From Pedobacter nanyangensis (GTDB lineage Bacteria > Bacteroidota > Bacteroidia > Sphingobacteriales > Sphingobacteriaceae): DNA of 64,000 nucleotides. The stretch covers positions 225,008 to 289,007 of the forward strand of contig NZ_QMHO01000004.1 of the NCBI RefSeq assembly GCF_003313505.1. Reading direction: 5' to 3'. Below are positions 1 to 9,733 of the stretch, piece by piece. How positions within the stretch are numbered: the stretch's first letter is position 1; the number at the start of each line of letters is the position of its first letter. The notes beneath the pieces were generated by a model. The model ran no database searches. It saw nothing but the letters and a program-made list of their open reading frames with translations, and had not been told where the DNA came from. The position numbers and the translations under genes are program-made.

Positions 1-42
1 TTGCCAAGGTTGGGGTCGCGAGTTCGAATCTCGTCTTTCGCT
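1..42 (+). tRNA. tRNA-Gly (GCC), 3' part only
   Basis: The window opens inside the anticodon loop TTGCCAA (anticodon GCC). The 3' side of the anticodon stem, the variable region, a T arm with loop TTCGAAT (stem GCGAG/CTCGT) and the acceptor strand CTTTCGC with discriminator T follow. The 3' CCA is not encoded. The 5' half lies outside the window. The order matches tRNA-Gly(GCC) of other bacteria. Confidence 0.9.
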
Positions 43-178
43 CTAAGTGCCTTCCCAACCAGAAGGCATTTTTTGTTTGCCGGTGCTTGATGATAGCGGG
101 CATTAATGTAAACTAATCACTTTTTCCGCTTGTTTCTTTTTACCTGCTTCAGGAAAACCGCTTATTGAACCCATAATT

Positions 179-1270
179 TTACCACGATGACTTATAACGT
201 TCCATCCGTTCCATATCCTCAGACATAAAATTTGGATCGCCCTTTTGAACTCTTAGCTGCGCTATCGCACTGATGAAGCCCAGTACGCCCTGCTTAAACC
301 AGGGAAACTCGTCAGCCAATGACGACAGTTTGGCAATTGCTGGCAGTTCTTGATGATCATTGGAAAGAAACACAGCATGTTCCATACGAAATATGGGACA
401 CCAGTAATACTCATTGGCAAGAATTTCCCATGTGTGGCTATCAGCATTTCCAGCTCTTAAAAAATGGATGGCAAAAATAGAAGAATCCAGGTAATCCTTT
501 CCAAATAAGAAATAATTAAGCAGCCCGATTTTCGTTTGGCTATCCTTGCTAATTTTCCCTTCCAACACCCCGTTGAACAAAGTGTGCGCAAGCTCCCTAT
601 CTGACTGATCACCAGAAATATGCAGCATATTAGCATACTCTACCTTAACCATATCCAGGTCTGGGCGAAGTTCATAGGCTCCCTTAGCATAACGCATGGC
701 TTCCTCCCTCATATCTAAGCAACGGTACAGTTTAGAAAGGGCAACAATCAGCCGAATGTCCTGAAAATCTTCTTGGGTTACCTGTTCCCGGAAAAAAGCC
801 AAAGCCCTGGTAGGATAACGGTCCTTGACCCAACGTTCCAGCACCTGCCATTTGGCCAGTTTGGTCAATTCAGTTTCGTCCCAGTGGGCAAACAGCACAC
901 CTCTTCGATCAGAGACGGAGCGAATGCCTTTCCAATGGGCGTAAGTTCCATCAAATGCCTCGTGTTCCAGATAGGTATTTCCTTCCGCATCGGTCAGGTT
1001 CAGGTTAATTTCGAGATCTGGAACACTATAATATCTTTGCAGGGAGGCATAGAGTTCAGTCTTAAACTGGTCTGGAGTATTCTGTTCCAGAGCCTCTGAC
1101 CTACCGAGCATTTTAAGTAGCAGCTCCCGCTCCTCTTCAGAGAGCTGATCTTGCGAAGCAATATTTCCGGTTAATTGTTGCTGGACATTGTTATGGGGCT
1201 GAGCGGAAACATTTTCAGATTGTTCTTCCTGCTTGGAGGAACGGCCCAGCCACTTTTTAAGGAAATTCAT
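179..1270 (-). CDS. hypothetical helical-repeat (TPR-like) protein
   Basis: 363 residues, with no signal peptide or membrane segment. The first ~50 residues are polar and Gln/Ser-rich. A mixed segment follows, then from about residue 140 amphipathic helices in the style of tetratricopeptide repeats (for example around LSKLYRCLDMREEAMRYAKG and the following VEYANMLHISGDQ). I do not recognise a named family. It is probably a cytoplasmic protein that acts through protein contacts, but that rests only on the repeat-like pattern. It stands alone, convergent with the tRNA-Gly gene and divergent from the small lipoprotein gene at 1425. Confidence 0.7.
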   Translation of the reverse strand: MNFLKKWLGRSSKQEEQSENVSAQPHNNVQQQLTGNIASQDQLSEEERELLLKMLGRSEALEQNTPDQFKTELYASLQRYYSVPDLEINLNLTDAEGNTYLEHEAFDGTYAHWKGIRSVSDRRGVLFAHWDETELTKLAKWQVLERWVKDRYPTRALAFFREQVTQEDFQDIRLIVALSKLYRCLDMREEAMRYAKGAYELRPDLDMVKVEYANMLHISGDQSDRELAHTLFNGVLEGKISKDSQTKIGLLNYFLFGKDYLDSSIFAIHFLRAGNADSHTWEILANEYYWCPIFRMEHAVFLSNDHQELPAIAKLSSLADEFPWFKQGVLGFISAIAQLRVQKGDPNFMSEDMERMERYKSSW

Positions 1271-1424
1271 TATTAATATAGATTTGACAACAAGTTAATT
1301 TTTTTAGGCAACAAAAAACAACTTTATTTTCAAGTATTTACCGCAGCACAAATCAGTACTTAGCCATAAACCACCAAGCTCATTGCATTGTTAGTATTTT
1401 ATTTAGGAACGTAAATTATTAACA

Positions 1425-1574
1425 ATGAAAAAATTAGCATTAGCCGTATTAGCCATAGGCTTGATATTCTCGGCGTGTAGTACGAGCCGAAACACGGATT
1501 CGACTACTACAGATTCGACAAGAACCGATACCGTATCGGCAGACACCACTAGAATGGAACGACCTCAACAATAG
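1425..1574 (+). CDS. small Thr/Asp/Ser-rich lipoprotein
   Basis: 49 residues starting MKKLALAVLAIG. A hydrophobic signal ends in the lipobox IFSAC (Cys18), so the mature product would be a lipid-anchored peptide of about 32 residues. The mature part is almost only Thr, Ser, Asp and Arg (TDSTTTDSTRTDTVSADTT) and has no fold I recognise. The architecture is the same as that of the three small lipoproteins at 44829, 45236 and 45657 (signal, lipobox, then DTT-type repeats), so it is probably a distant paralogue. Its upstream region lacks the GGTTACC element found before those three. A hairpin follows the stop. Confidence 0.65.
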   Translation: MKKLALAVLAIGLIFSACSTSRNTDSTTTDSTRTDTVSADTTRMERPQQ

Positions 1575-1581
1575 CATTTGG

Positions 1582-1616
1582 AGATTGCTCAAAGCTGGTT
1601 ATTCTTTGGGCAATCT
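1582..1616 (+). terminator. hairpin after the small lipoprotein gene
   Basis: AGATTGCTCAAAG pairs with CTTTGGGCAATCT (13 bp, one G-T pair) eight bases after the stop. The U-tract is poor, so it may be a weak terminator or a 3' stabilising hairpin. Confidence 0.5.
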
Positions 1617-1804
1617 CTTCATGTAACGTGTACAGGCATTTACCCGTAATGGGTTTCAAGCTCAACCAACATCAATAATTACCTTTTCTGATTTGCACCT
1701 ACGCCGGAAATAATGACAACATTGGAAACTTATAACCTACTTATGCTAGTGTGTAAACCGGATGTCATTAATTTGAGCAACCCATCAAAATGTTTTGATT
1801 TTCT

Positions 1805-1812
1805 TAACTTTG
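1805..1812 (+). promoter_or_regulatory. Bacteroidota -7 box of the AraC-type regulator gene
   Basis: TAACTTTG fits TAnnTTTG and ends four bases before the ATG at 1817, so the transcript would have almost no leader. I see no well-spaced -33 box. Confidence 0.45.
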
Positions 1813-1816
1813 CTTT

Positions 1817-2695
1817 ATGGCAACAAAACCAGAACGTTCCGTATCTAAATTTAACAATGAGCTTAAGTTAAAAGGCTTTAATGTGTGGGAACTGGACGAA
1901 GATTGTAAAGCGACGAGGGTTTACAGCCGAAAAGACTTTTACAAAATTTGCCTTTCTACAGGAACCAGTACCATTCACTACGCCGATAGAAGTTTTGAAG
2001 TAAATGATACGGTATTGTTTTTTGGAAATCCTCATGTTCCCTACTCATGGGAAACCCACTCTCCCCACTACACTGGCTATGCCTGCCTGTTTTCGGAAGA
2101 TTTCCTGAGGCTATCCGAGCGTTCGGAAAGTTTGCTTCAATCGCCTTTTTTTAAAATTGGCGGTACCCCTATTTTAAACATTGGTCAAGCACAACGGGAG
2201 TTTTTGAATACCATTTTCCAAAAAATGATCGAGGAACAGCAAACAGAGTATCTCTACAAAGATGATTTGATGCGGAATTACATCCATCTCATTATTCACG
2301 AGGCGCTTAAGCTACAACCTTCCGAAAGCTTCGATCAACATAAAAACGCCCTTTCTAGAATCACTTCGGTTTTTCTCGAATTACTGGAACGTCAGTTCCC
2401 CATTGAAACGCCAGACCGTCCGTTACTGCTCAACACCGCCCAAGCCTATTCCAGCGCTTTAGCCATTCATGTAAATTACCTGAACCGGGCCGTAAAGGAA
2501 ACCACTGGCAAATCAACCACCACTCACATTACCGAACGCGTTGCCCGAGAAGCCAGGGCCCTATTGCAACATACAGATTGGAACATTGCCGAAATCGCTT
2601 ACGCTCTAGGCTTTGAATATCCTACCTATTTCAACAACTTCTTTAAAAAGATAACGGGAACCAATCCCTCAGCCTTTCGCGAAAATTTAGTTTGA
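1817..2695 (+). CDS. AraC family transcriptional regulator
   Basis: 292 residues. The N-terminal ~170 residues look like a cupin-type sensing domain (FGNPHVPYSWETHSP). The C-terminal ~100 residues carry the two helix-turn-helix units of AraC/XylS proteins: one near LNTAQAYSSALAIHVNYLNR, the second ending in the family signature IAEIAYALGFEYPTYFNNFF with KKITGTNPSAFR. It lies 207 bp upstream of a zinc alcohol dehydrogenase on the same strand. This arrangement is common in Bacteroidota, and the regulator probably controls that gene. The effector is unknown. The ATG follows the -7 box closely. Confidence 0.9.
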   Translation: MATKPERSVSKFNNELKLKGFNVWELDEDCKATRVYSRKDFYKICLSTGTSTIHYADRSFEVNDTVLFFGNPHVPYSWETHSPHYTGYACLFSEDFLRLSERSESLLQSPFFKIGGTPILNIGQAQREFLNTIFQKMIEEQQTEYLYKDDLMRNYIHLIIHEALKLQPSESFDQHKNALSRITSVFLELLERQFPIETPDRPLLLNTAQAYSSALAIHVNYLNRAVKETTGKSTTTHITERVAREARALLQHTDWNIAEIAYALGFEYPTYFNNFFKKITGTNPSAFRENLV

Positions 2696-2902
2696 AATTC
2701 TTAATCATTGGTTTGATGATTATAAACTGCCAACATCGCAATTAACGAACTTTGTGATATTAAAATCCTAGACTTAACCATAAAGTATTTTTTTTTTGCG
2801 CCTGGCAGGCAATGCTGTAAGCAGCTTAACGATAATGCTATTTAGTACGATCAAACTTTAATAAATTAGAATAAATTTCAAACCCCAACAAAAATAATAA
2901 TC

Positions 2903-3961
2903 ATGAACACCATCAACGTAAAAGCATACGGCACCGAGGCGGCCGATGCCCCATTACAAGGCCTCAGCATTCCGCGGAGAGAAGTAGCCGCACACGATGT
3001 AAAAATCGAGATCCTTTATTGCGGAGTATGCCACTCTGATTTACACACGGCCAGAAACGAATGGCATAATACCGTTTATCCAAACGTACCTGGACATGAG
3101 GTGGTTGGAAAGGTAGTAAGTGTGGGCAGCCATGTTAAAAAATTCAACGTTGGTGATACGGTAGGTATCGGTTGTATCGTAGATTCGTGCCGCGAATGCC
3201 AGTATTGCAACGAAGGTTTGGAGCAGTTTTGCGAACCAGGTATGACAGGCACCTACAATTCTCCCGACAAATATTTGCCAAACGTTCAAACTTATGGCGG
3301 TTATTCGGAGAGCATCGTGGTAGATGAAAATTATGTGCTTCGTATTCCTGAAAACCTTGACCTTGCTGCTACAGCACCTTTGTTATGCGCAGGGATTACC
3401 ACCTACTCGCCTTTGAAACACTGGAACGTAGGCCCTGGTAAAAATGTAGGGATTGTAGGTATTGGTGGTTTAGGGCACATGGGCATCAAAATTGCCAAGG
3501 CTATGGGTGCGCACGTAGTTGCCTTTACCACTTCGGAAAGTAAATTTAAAGAAGCGCAGCGTTTAGGTGCTGATGAAGTCGTGCTTTCTAGCGATCCTGA
3601 GCAAATGAATAAATTCAGAGGTAAATTGCACTTCATTTTAGATGCGGTATCTGCCGAGCACGATATCAATGCCTATTTGAGCCTGCTTCGTGTAGATGGT
3701 TCATTAGCATTGGTTGGTGCTCCTGAGCAACCACTTCCTGTAGCCGCTTTCAGCGTTATTTTAGGTCGCAAAAGCTTTGCTGGCTCAATGATTGGTGGCA
3801 TTGCCGAAACTCAAGAGATGCTTGATTTCTGTGGTAAACACAACATTACTGCCGACATTGAAATGATTGAAATGAACCAAATCAATGAGGCTTATGAACG
3901 CTTGTTAAAAGGTGACATCAAATATCGCTTTGTAATTGATATGGCTTCGTTGAAAAACTAA
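2903..3961 (+). CDS. zinc-dependent NAD(P) alcohol dehydrogenase
   Basis: 352 residues of the medium-chain dehydrogenase family, closest in style to the cinnamyl alcohol dehydrogenase/YahK group that interconverts aldehydes and alcohols with NAD(P)H. Visible features are the catalytic zinc ligands in GVCHSD and PGHEVVG, the structural-zinc cysteine cluster CRECQYCNEGLEQFC, and the Rossmann glycine motif GIGGLGHMGIKIAKA. It follows the AraC-type gene and is ended by a strong terminator, so it is probably a one-gene transcript under that regulator. The natural substrate cannot be told from sequence. Confidence 0.92.
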   Translation: MNTINVKAYGTEAADAPLQGLSIPRREVAAHDVKIEILYCGVCHSDLHTARNEWHNTVYPNVPGHEVVGKVVSVGSHVKKFNVGDTVGIGCIVDSCRECQYCNEGLEQFCEPGMTGTYNSPDKYLPNVQTYGGYSESIVVDENYVLRIPENLDLAATAPLLCAGITTYSPLKHWNVGPGKNVGIVGIGGLGHMGIKIAKAMGAHVVAFTTSESKFKEAQRLGADEVVLSSDPEQMNKFRGKLHFILDAVSAEHDINAYLSLLRVDGSLALVGAPEQPLPVAAFSVILGRKSFAGSMIGGIAETQEMLDFCGKHNITADIEMIEMNQINEAYERLLKGDIKYRFVIDMASLKN

Positions 3962-3982
3962 TCCTAAAAATCTATTCACATC

Positions 3983-4025
3983 AAAGCCTTAGTCAATCGT
4001 AAAGAGTGGCTAAGGCTTTTTTTTT
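3983..4025 (+). terminator. rho-independent terminator of the alcohol dehydrogenase gene
   Basis: AAAGCCTTAG pairs with CTAAGGCTTT across a 17-base loop and is followed by a run of T. It starts 21 bases after the stop codon. Confidence 0.85.
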
Positions 4026-4087
4026 GGAATCGTTATGCAATAATAGGCCTTAATAACGTTTAAGGTTCCCAACTTACTTTCACAAAA

Positions 4088-4166
4088 CGTTATTGCAAGG
4101 AAGGAAGCAATCTTCATACAATTGTCTTAGATAAGTTGTGAGATTCCCGCCTATGCGGGAATAACG
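4088..4166. repeat. remnants of two dispersed intergenic repeats
   Basis: 4088-4113 matches, at about 22 of 26 positions, one arm of the inverted repeat at 51395-51459 (shared core GAAGCAATCT). Next comes a second motif, ATTCCCGC-CTAT-GCGGGAAT (4143-4162), a perfect 8-bp hairpin. Both lie in the gap between two convergent genes and read as decayed mobile intergenic repeats rather than genes. Confidence 0.5.
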
Positions 4167-4207
4167 CAGGGTTGAGAGGCAATGCTAAACCAAGCAAACT
4201 CCCTTGC

Positions 4208-5338
4208 CTACTCCTCGTCGCCAGTGTTCTTTAGTTTCATGAGTAACGAGTAAGCGCCTTTTATGGCCAGTTGCTTGCCTTTCAAATCAGTAGTGATGGC
4301 TGTTTTACCCGCTGAGGTTTCTCCCACCTGTACTTCCTGCATCACAAATTTACGAACCGCGGTCTGTACAAAAACATAATCCTTGTTTTCGAAACTTACT
4401 ACGGCTTCTTCTGGCACAAACTGTACCTTTTGATTTGCAAATTGCAGTTCGGCATTCATATACATCCCTGGTACAAGGCTTTTATCATATTTCTCAAAAT
4501 GGCAATGAACCTCGCTGCTTCCGCCCTCATCCACGTTGTGGCTAACCAAAATCACCTTGGTTTCATATTTTACCTCGGGCTTTACATTAGTGAAAGCGAT
4601 CACCGTTTGACCAATACCTATTTTAGGTAAGTCCTTCTCAAAAATGGTCAGGTTCAAATGAATATCACTCGGATTGATCAGTTCTAAGATCACATCCGAC
4701 GGCATCACATATTTACCAATATTCACATTTACTTTACTCACGTAACCGCTAATGGGCGAATAGATATTTACTGATTTAGAAATCTTTCCCTCATTAAGCT
4801 GGGAAGCATTGATATTGATCAGCTTCAATTTTTCAATCAGTGCCGCATGCTCTACCTTTAGGTTTTGGTATTCTGTTTCTGCTTGCTGCAAGGTTTTATC
4901 GCTATTGGCCTTACTTAAATTAAGTTCCTTTTGTCTGGCGAGCTCCTTGGTGGCATAACTGAGTTTATTGTTCACATTCAAATAATCTTGCTGCAATTGG
5001 ATATACTGCGGATCTTCCATCACGGCAATCACTTGTCCTTTACTCACCTGTGTTCCTGGAAGCATTTTGGTAGCTTTAAGGTAGCCGCCCAATGGAATAC
5101 TTACCGACACCAAGTTTTGCGGCGGCACGTCTATCTTTCCTTGCAGTTTCAAGGTCTCGTTAATTTCTCCAAAAGCCACTTGTCCAGTTTGCAATTGAAT
5201 ATGTTCGGCTTGCGCTGGGGTTAAGCTTACTTCATTTTCATTCACCGTTGCCTCAACTTCCTTTTGAGTTTCGGGTTTACTGTTACAGGCAAAAGTGAGG
5301 GCTATGGCTATTATGCCTAAGTATAATGGATACTTCAT
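4208..5338 (-). CDS. RND efflux periplasmic adaptor (CzcB/CusB-like lipoprotein)
   Basis: 376 residues. It is a lipoprotein (lipobox LTFAC, Cys18) that would link the inner-membrane pump to the outer-membrane channel. The order is that of membrane fusion proteins: a lipoyl/barrel-sandwich half (VSVSIPLGGYLKATKMLPGT), an alpha-helical hairpin (about 110-185), the second lipoyl half (VNIYSPISGYVSKVNVNIGK), then beta-barrel and membrane-proximal domains. The start lies one base from the stop of the fused pump gene, so the two are translated together. The metal-binding methionines known from CusB are not obvious, which fits a divalent-cation system better than copper/silver. Confidence 0.9.
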   Translation of the reverse strand: MKYPLYLGIIAIALTFACNSKPETQKEVEATVNENEVSLTPAQAEHIQLQTGQVAFGEINETLKLQGKIDVPPQNLVSVSIPLGGYLKATKMLPGTQVSKGQVIAVMEDPQYIQLQQDYLNVNNKLSYATKELARQKELNLSKANSDKTLQQAETEYQNLKVEHAALIEKLKLININASQLNEGKISKSVNIYSPISGYVSKVNVNIGKYVMPSDVILELINPSDIHLNLTIFEKDLPKIGIGQTVIAFTNVKPEVKYETKVILVSHNVDEGGSSEVHCHFEKYDKSLVPGMYMNAELQFANQKVQFVPEEAVVSFENKDYVFVQTAVRKFVMQEVQVGETSAGKTAITTDLKGKQLAIKGAYSLLMKLKNTGDEE

Positions 5339-5339
5339 G

Positions 5340-8300
5340 TTATTGCGCTAAAAGATAATTAAGTTCTATAATGCTTTTGTTCAATTGTTGTACAGCTTCA
5401 AAGTAGCTTTCGTTAATGGCTATGGCCTGATTGTTCAATAGGGTCCATTCCAAATAATTGATTTCGCCATTTTGCAGTTGCTTGTTTAAGGTGGCCGTAA
5501 TTTCCTTGGCAGATTTTAACCCGCTTTTTTCCAATCCTTCTACAATATCCATCTGCTGTTGATATTGAAGATAAACCGCTTTTAATTGCGTGTTGACCTG
5601 CTTCATGGCATTTTCGGTTTCCGATTTCCGATACGCTTGGTAAACCTTGGCCGATTTGACCTTGTTGCGCTGTGAGCCTCCAAACAACGGTATGCTCAAA
5701 CCTAGCTGGAACGACTGAAAACGGTCACTCTGATCAAACCTGACATCATCTCTCAAGGTGGTATTGTTATAACCTAAGTTAAACTCCGGCAAAAGCTTCG
5801 CTTGCTCGGCTTTTGTGCTGGCCAATGCGGCTTTCTCCTCTTGCTGCTGTAGCTTAATCAAAGGATGGGCCGACCAATTCAGTGTGTCAAGGCGTGAAAT
5901 AGGCACTTTCAAATCTGTTGCTTTGGGCTTTAACCATAATTGGGTGTTAAGCAAAAAGGCTAATTGCTGTTGCAGCGTTAATTGTTGCACTTGCAGGTTT
6001 TTCAGTTTGGTGTTAATCTGCAGCAATTGATTTTCGGCGCTTGCTTCTTCCAACAAATTACTCTCACCGCTTTTTAATCTTATTTCTGCCAACTGTTTCA
6101 ACTTTCGGTAAGCACTATCGGCCTGTTGGTAAAGTTTCTGTTGTTGCAACAGTATTAGCAGGTCGTAAAATACTTGGGTAGTAATTTTAGTAAGCTCTGC
6201 CTTACTCAGTTCTTTTTGTAAAAGTGTGGTCTTCCACTCTTCCAGCAATTTATCTTTTTGCCTGGCATAAACACTTGGCAAGCTAAAACTTTGGTTAACA
6301 CTCAGCTTATTGTCTGCCAAATTGCTATTGAACTTGCCATATTCCCCATTGATATTTAAAGGCGCAATGGTGGTAGCAGTTTTGCTCAGTTGTTGGCTGT
6401 AATCGGCCATTAACTGATGGCTTTTTAAACTGATATTGTTTTTGTACAAACTATCTAAGGCAGCATTTAAGGTAATGCTTTGTTGCGCATTGGCAGTAAG
6501 CGAGCCACCCAAGCAAATCAATATCACTGTCAATACTTTAAGGTGCTTCTTTTTTCTTTTCAAACCTTTTTCAAAACTCACATACAAAATTGGCAGTACA
6601 AATAACGTCAGCAAAGTGGCGATCATCAATCCGCCAATGACTACAGTAGCCAGCGGGCGCTGTACAGATGCCCCCGCACCATTACTAATGGCCATGGGCA
6701 AAAATCCCAAGGAGGCTACAAAAGCAGTCATCAGCACGGGTCTCAATCTTGTTTTAGTTCCCTTTAGTACTATTTTTTTCATATCCGGTTCTCCCGTTTT
6801 TTTGATGCTGTTAAACTCAGCAACCAGTACAATTCCGTTCAACACTGCAATACCAAATAAAGCGATAAAACCAACCCCCGCACTGATACTGAACGGCAAT
6901 CCTCGCAGCGCCAATAAGAAAATCCCGCCTATGGCTGATAAAGGAATGGCGGTGTAAATAAGCAAGCCGTATTTGATAGAGCCAAAGGCGAAATAAAGCA
7001 ACAGAAAGATCAAGATGAGCGAAACGGGCACGGCAATCATCAACCTTGATTTGGCTTCGTTAAGGTTTTCAAATGATCCGCCGTAGGTAATGCTATAGCC
7101 CGTGGGCAATTTAATTTCGGCCTTGACTTTTTCCTGCAGTTCGTTCACGATGCTTTCCACATCGCGGCCACCCACATTAAAACCTACCAAAATACGGCGC
7201 CTGGTATCTTCTCTTTGGATTTGGCTCGGGCTATTCACTAAAGAAACATTTGCCACCTGTGCCAAAGGAATTTGATTGCCATAAGGGGTAGGAATCAATA
7301 GGTTTTGTACGTCTTTAATGTTTTTCCGTTTATCATTTTGTAAACGTACTACTAAATCGAAACGCTTTTCACCTTCAAACACCAAGCCGGTACTTTGTCC
7401 AGCAAATGCCGTATTGATGTTTCGGTTGATGTCGGCAATGTTTAAACCATATTGAGCAATGGCCGCCCGGTTATATTGGATCACAATTTGTGGCGTTCCT
7501 GAGATTTGCTCCACATAAATTTCGGTAGCGCCAGGTACTTTCTTTACCAAGTTGCCCAGTTTTTTAGCATACAGTGCCAGCGTATCAAAATCCTCCCCAA
7601 AAATCTTACACACTACGTCCTGCCTGGCTCCTGTCATCAATTCATTAAAGCGCATTTGCACCGGAAATTGGAAACTGGTGGTTACTCCGGGGATTTCGCT
7701 GGCAGCTTCGCCCATTTTTTCTGATAATTCTTCGAAACTCTTGGCCGAGGTCCATTCGCTTTTGGGTTTGAGGTTAATGATCATATCGCCCATGTCCATT
7801 GGCAATGGCTCTGTGGGCACCTCGCTACTTCCTATCTTGGAAACAATGTTTTTTACTTCTGGAAACCTTGCTTTAAGGATGCCAGCCACTTTCTGCACAT
7901 TATCGATGGTGGTGTTTAAATTACTTCCGGAAAGCACCCGTGTTTCTACCGCATAGTCTCCTTCTTCGATAGACGGAATAAATTCGCCACCTAAATTAGA
8001 CAAGATCACTACCGCAGCCACAAACAGGGCCAATACTACCCCAATCACTATTTTGGGGATACCCAACACTTTACGAAGCATATTGGAATAGCTGTTCTCC
8101 ACCTTGGCCATTACTTTATCGGAAATATTCGGTGTGGTTTTGATTTTCTTGCTTAAGAATAAGCTCGAAATCATTGGAATGTAGGTTAACGAAAGGATAA
8201 ATGCGCCAAGCAAGGCAAAAGCAACAGTTTGTGCCATAGGTTTAAACATCTTCCCTTCAATGCCTTGTAAACTAAAAATGGGTAGGTAAACAATAAGGAT

Positions 8301-9674
8301 GATGATTTGACCAAACACGGCGCTGTTCATCATTTTGGAAGAAGCACTTTTCACTTCCAAATCCATCTCATTTTGTTTCAGGATGGATAGGCCCGCAAAT
8401 TTTTTACTGTGACTGAGCTGATGCATCACGGCTTCCACAATAATGACGGCACCATCTACAATCAATCCAAAATCTAAAGCCCCTAAACTCATCAAGTTGC
8501 CACTTACGCCAAACATGTTCATCATGATGATGGCAAACAGCATAGAGAGGGGGATTACCGAAGCAACAATGAAACCCGCACGTAAATTCCCCAGAAATAT
8601 CACCAGCACAAATACCACGATGAGCGCACCTTCCAGCAAATTGGTTTCCACCGTTTTGATGGCATTGTTCACCATGCTGGTACGGTCCAGGAAAGGAACA
8701 ATCTCTACCCCTTCTGGCAGGGTTTGTTCTATTTGTTTGATTTTGGCCTTGATGTCGTCAATCACCACATTGCTATTGGCACCTTTCAGCATCATGACAA
8801 TGGCACCCGAAACCTCGCCTTCGTTGTTAAAAGTTAAGGCACCGTATCTGGTGGCAAAGCCGATTTCGATATTGGCTACATCCCTAATGAGCAGTGGTGT
8901 TGAGGCCTGGTTGTTCCTTACCACAATATTTTCGATGTCTTCTTTACTGCCAATCAAACCTTCACTTCTGATGTACAACACGGTAGATTGCTTTTCGATA
9001 TAAGCGCCGCCCGTGTTTTGGTTATTACTTTCCAGCGCATTAAAAATATCGCTGATGGTAACCTTGTGGGCGACTAACTTATTAGGGTCAATGGTTACCT
9101 GGTATTGTTTAAGCTTGCCGCCAAAGCTACTCACCTCGGCTACGCCCTTAACGCCCAAAAGTTGGCGTCTAATTACCCAATCCTGAATAGTACGCAGTTC
9201 GGTAATGTCATATCGCTTTTCGTAACCCTTTTTGGGTTTTACGGCATATTGGTAAATTTCGCCCAAACCTGTAGAAATGGGTCCCATTTCTGGTTTACCA
9301 ATGCCTTGCGGAATTTGCTCCTGTACCACCAATAAGCGTTCGGCCACTTGTTGTCGGGCCCAGTACACATCAACATCATCGTTAAAAACAAGGGTCACCA
9401 ACGAAAGCCCAAAACGGCTGTAGCTTCGTATTTCTTTAATGCCAGCAATATTGCTGTTGGCCTGTTCCACTGGAAAAGTTACCAAGCGCTCAATGTCTGT
9501 TGCACCGTAAGACGGCGCAGTGGTGATGATCTGTACCTGGTTATTGGTAATATCTGGCACGGCATCAATGGGTAATTTGGTCAGCTCAAAGCTCCCGTAT
9601 ATGATTAGGCTAATGGTAAATAGCCCAATAATGAGTTTATTCTTGATAGAAAACTCAATAATTCTATTCAGCAT
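5340..9674 (-). CDS. CzcA-type heavy-metal RND pump fused to a TolC-like outer-membrane channel
   Basis: 1444 residues. Residues 1 to about 1040 are a complete heavy-metal RND transporter: TM1, two periplasmic loops and the TM4 motif DFGLIVDGAVIIVE (D401, D407, E414). That acidic triad is typical of Zn/Co/Cd/Ni pumps (CzcA/CnrA type) and is absent in Cu/Ag pumps. After a basic stretch (KRKKKH) comes a signal-peptide-like segment, VLTVILICLGGSLTANAQQ, then residues 1067-1444, which have the two repeats of an outer-membrane efflux protein (coiled coils plus beta strands such as FQLGLSIPLFGG). One reading frame thus encodes pump and channel. The fusion is known from related Bacteroidota. How the channel half reaches the outer membrane is unclear; cleavage after TANA is an inference. 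Confidence 0.92.
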   Translation of the reverse strand: MLNRIIEFSIKNKLIIGLFTISLIIYGSFELTKLPIDAVPDITNNQVQIITTAPSYGATDIERLVTFPVEQANSNIAGIKEIRSYSRFGLSLVTLVFNDDVDVYWARQQVAERLLVVQEQIPQGIGKPEMGPISTGLGEIYQYAVKPKKGYEKRYDITELRTIQDWVIRRQLLGVKGVAEVSSFGGKLKQYQVTIDPNKLVAHKVTISDIFNALESNNQNTGGAYIEKQSTVLYIRSEGLIGSKEDIENIVVRNNQASTPLLIRDVANIEIGFATRYGALTFNNEGEVSGAIVMMLKGANSNVVIDDIKAKIKQIEQTLPEGVEIVPFLDRTSMVNNAIKTVETNLLEGALIVVFVLVIFLGNLRAGFIVASVIPLSMLFAIIMMNMFGVSGNLMSLGALDFGLIVDGAVIIVEAVMHQLSHSKKFAGLSILKQNEMDLEVKSASSKMMNSAVFGQIIILIVYLPIFSLQGIEGKMFKPMAQTVAFALLGAFILSLTYIPMISSLFLSKKIKTTPNISDKVMAKVENSYSNMLRKVLGIPKIVIGVVLALFVAAVVILSNLGGEFIPSIEEGDYAVETRVLSGSNLNTTIDNVQKVAGILKARFPEVKNIVSKIGSSEVPTEPLPMDMGDMIINLKPKSEWTSAKSFEELSEKMGEAASEIPGVTTSFQFPVQMRFNELMTGARQDVVCKIFGEDFDTLALYAKKLGNLVKKVPGATEIYVEQISGTPQIVIQYNRAAIAQYGLNIADINRNINTAFAGQSTGLVFEGEKRFDLVVRLQNDKRKNIKDVQNLLIPTPYGNQIPLAQVANVSLVNSPSQIQREDTRRRILVGFNVGGRDVESIVNELQEKVKAEIKLPTGYSITYGGSFENLNEAKSRLMIAVPVSLILIFLLLYFAFGSIKYGLLIYTAIPLSAIGGIFLLALRGLPFSISAGVGFIALFGIAVLNGIVLVAEFNSIKKTGEPDMKKIVLKGTKTRLRPVLMTAFVASLGFLPMAISNGAGASVQRPLATVVIGGLMIATLLTLFVLPILYVSFEKGLKRKKKHLKVLTVILICLGGSLTANAQQSITLNAALDSLYKNNISLKSHQLMADYSQQLSKTATTIAPLNINGEYGKFNSNLADNKLSVNQSFSLPSVYARQKDKLLEEWKTTLLQKELSKAELTKITTQVFYDLLILLQQQKLYQQADSAYRKLKQLAEIRLKSGESNLLEEASAENQLLQINTKLKNLQVQQLTLQQQLAFLLNTQLWLKPKATDLKVPISRLDTLNWSAHPLIKLQQQEEKAALASTKAEQAKLLPEFNLGYNNTTLRDDVRFDQSDRFQSFQLGLSIPLFGGSQRNKVKSAKVYQAYRKSETENAMKQVNTQLKAVYLQYQQQMDIVEGLEKSGLKSAKEITATLNKQLQNGEINYLEWTLLNNQAIAINESYFEAVQQLNKSIIELNYLLAQ

Positions 9675-9733
9675 GAAAATGGGGATAATCGTTTCTAATC
9701 AATCATTACGGCCTTATAAAAGCCGTTCAAGTA

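Noticed and set aside
8443..9003. 186-codon plus-strand frame inside the pump gene
   Set aside because: Shadow of the minus-strand RND pump gene, which has clear homology over the same bases.
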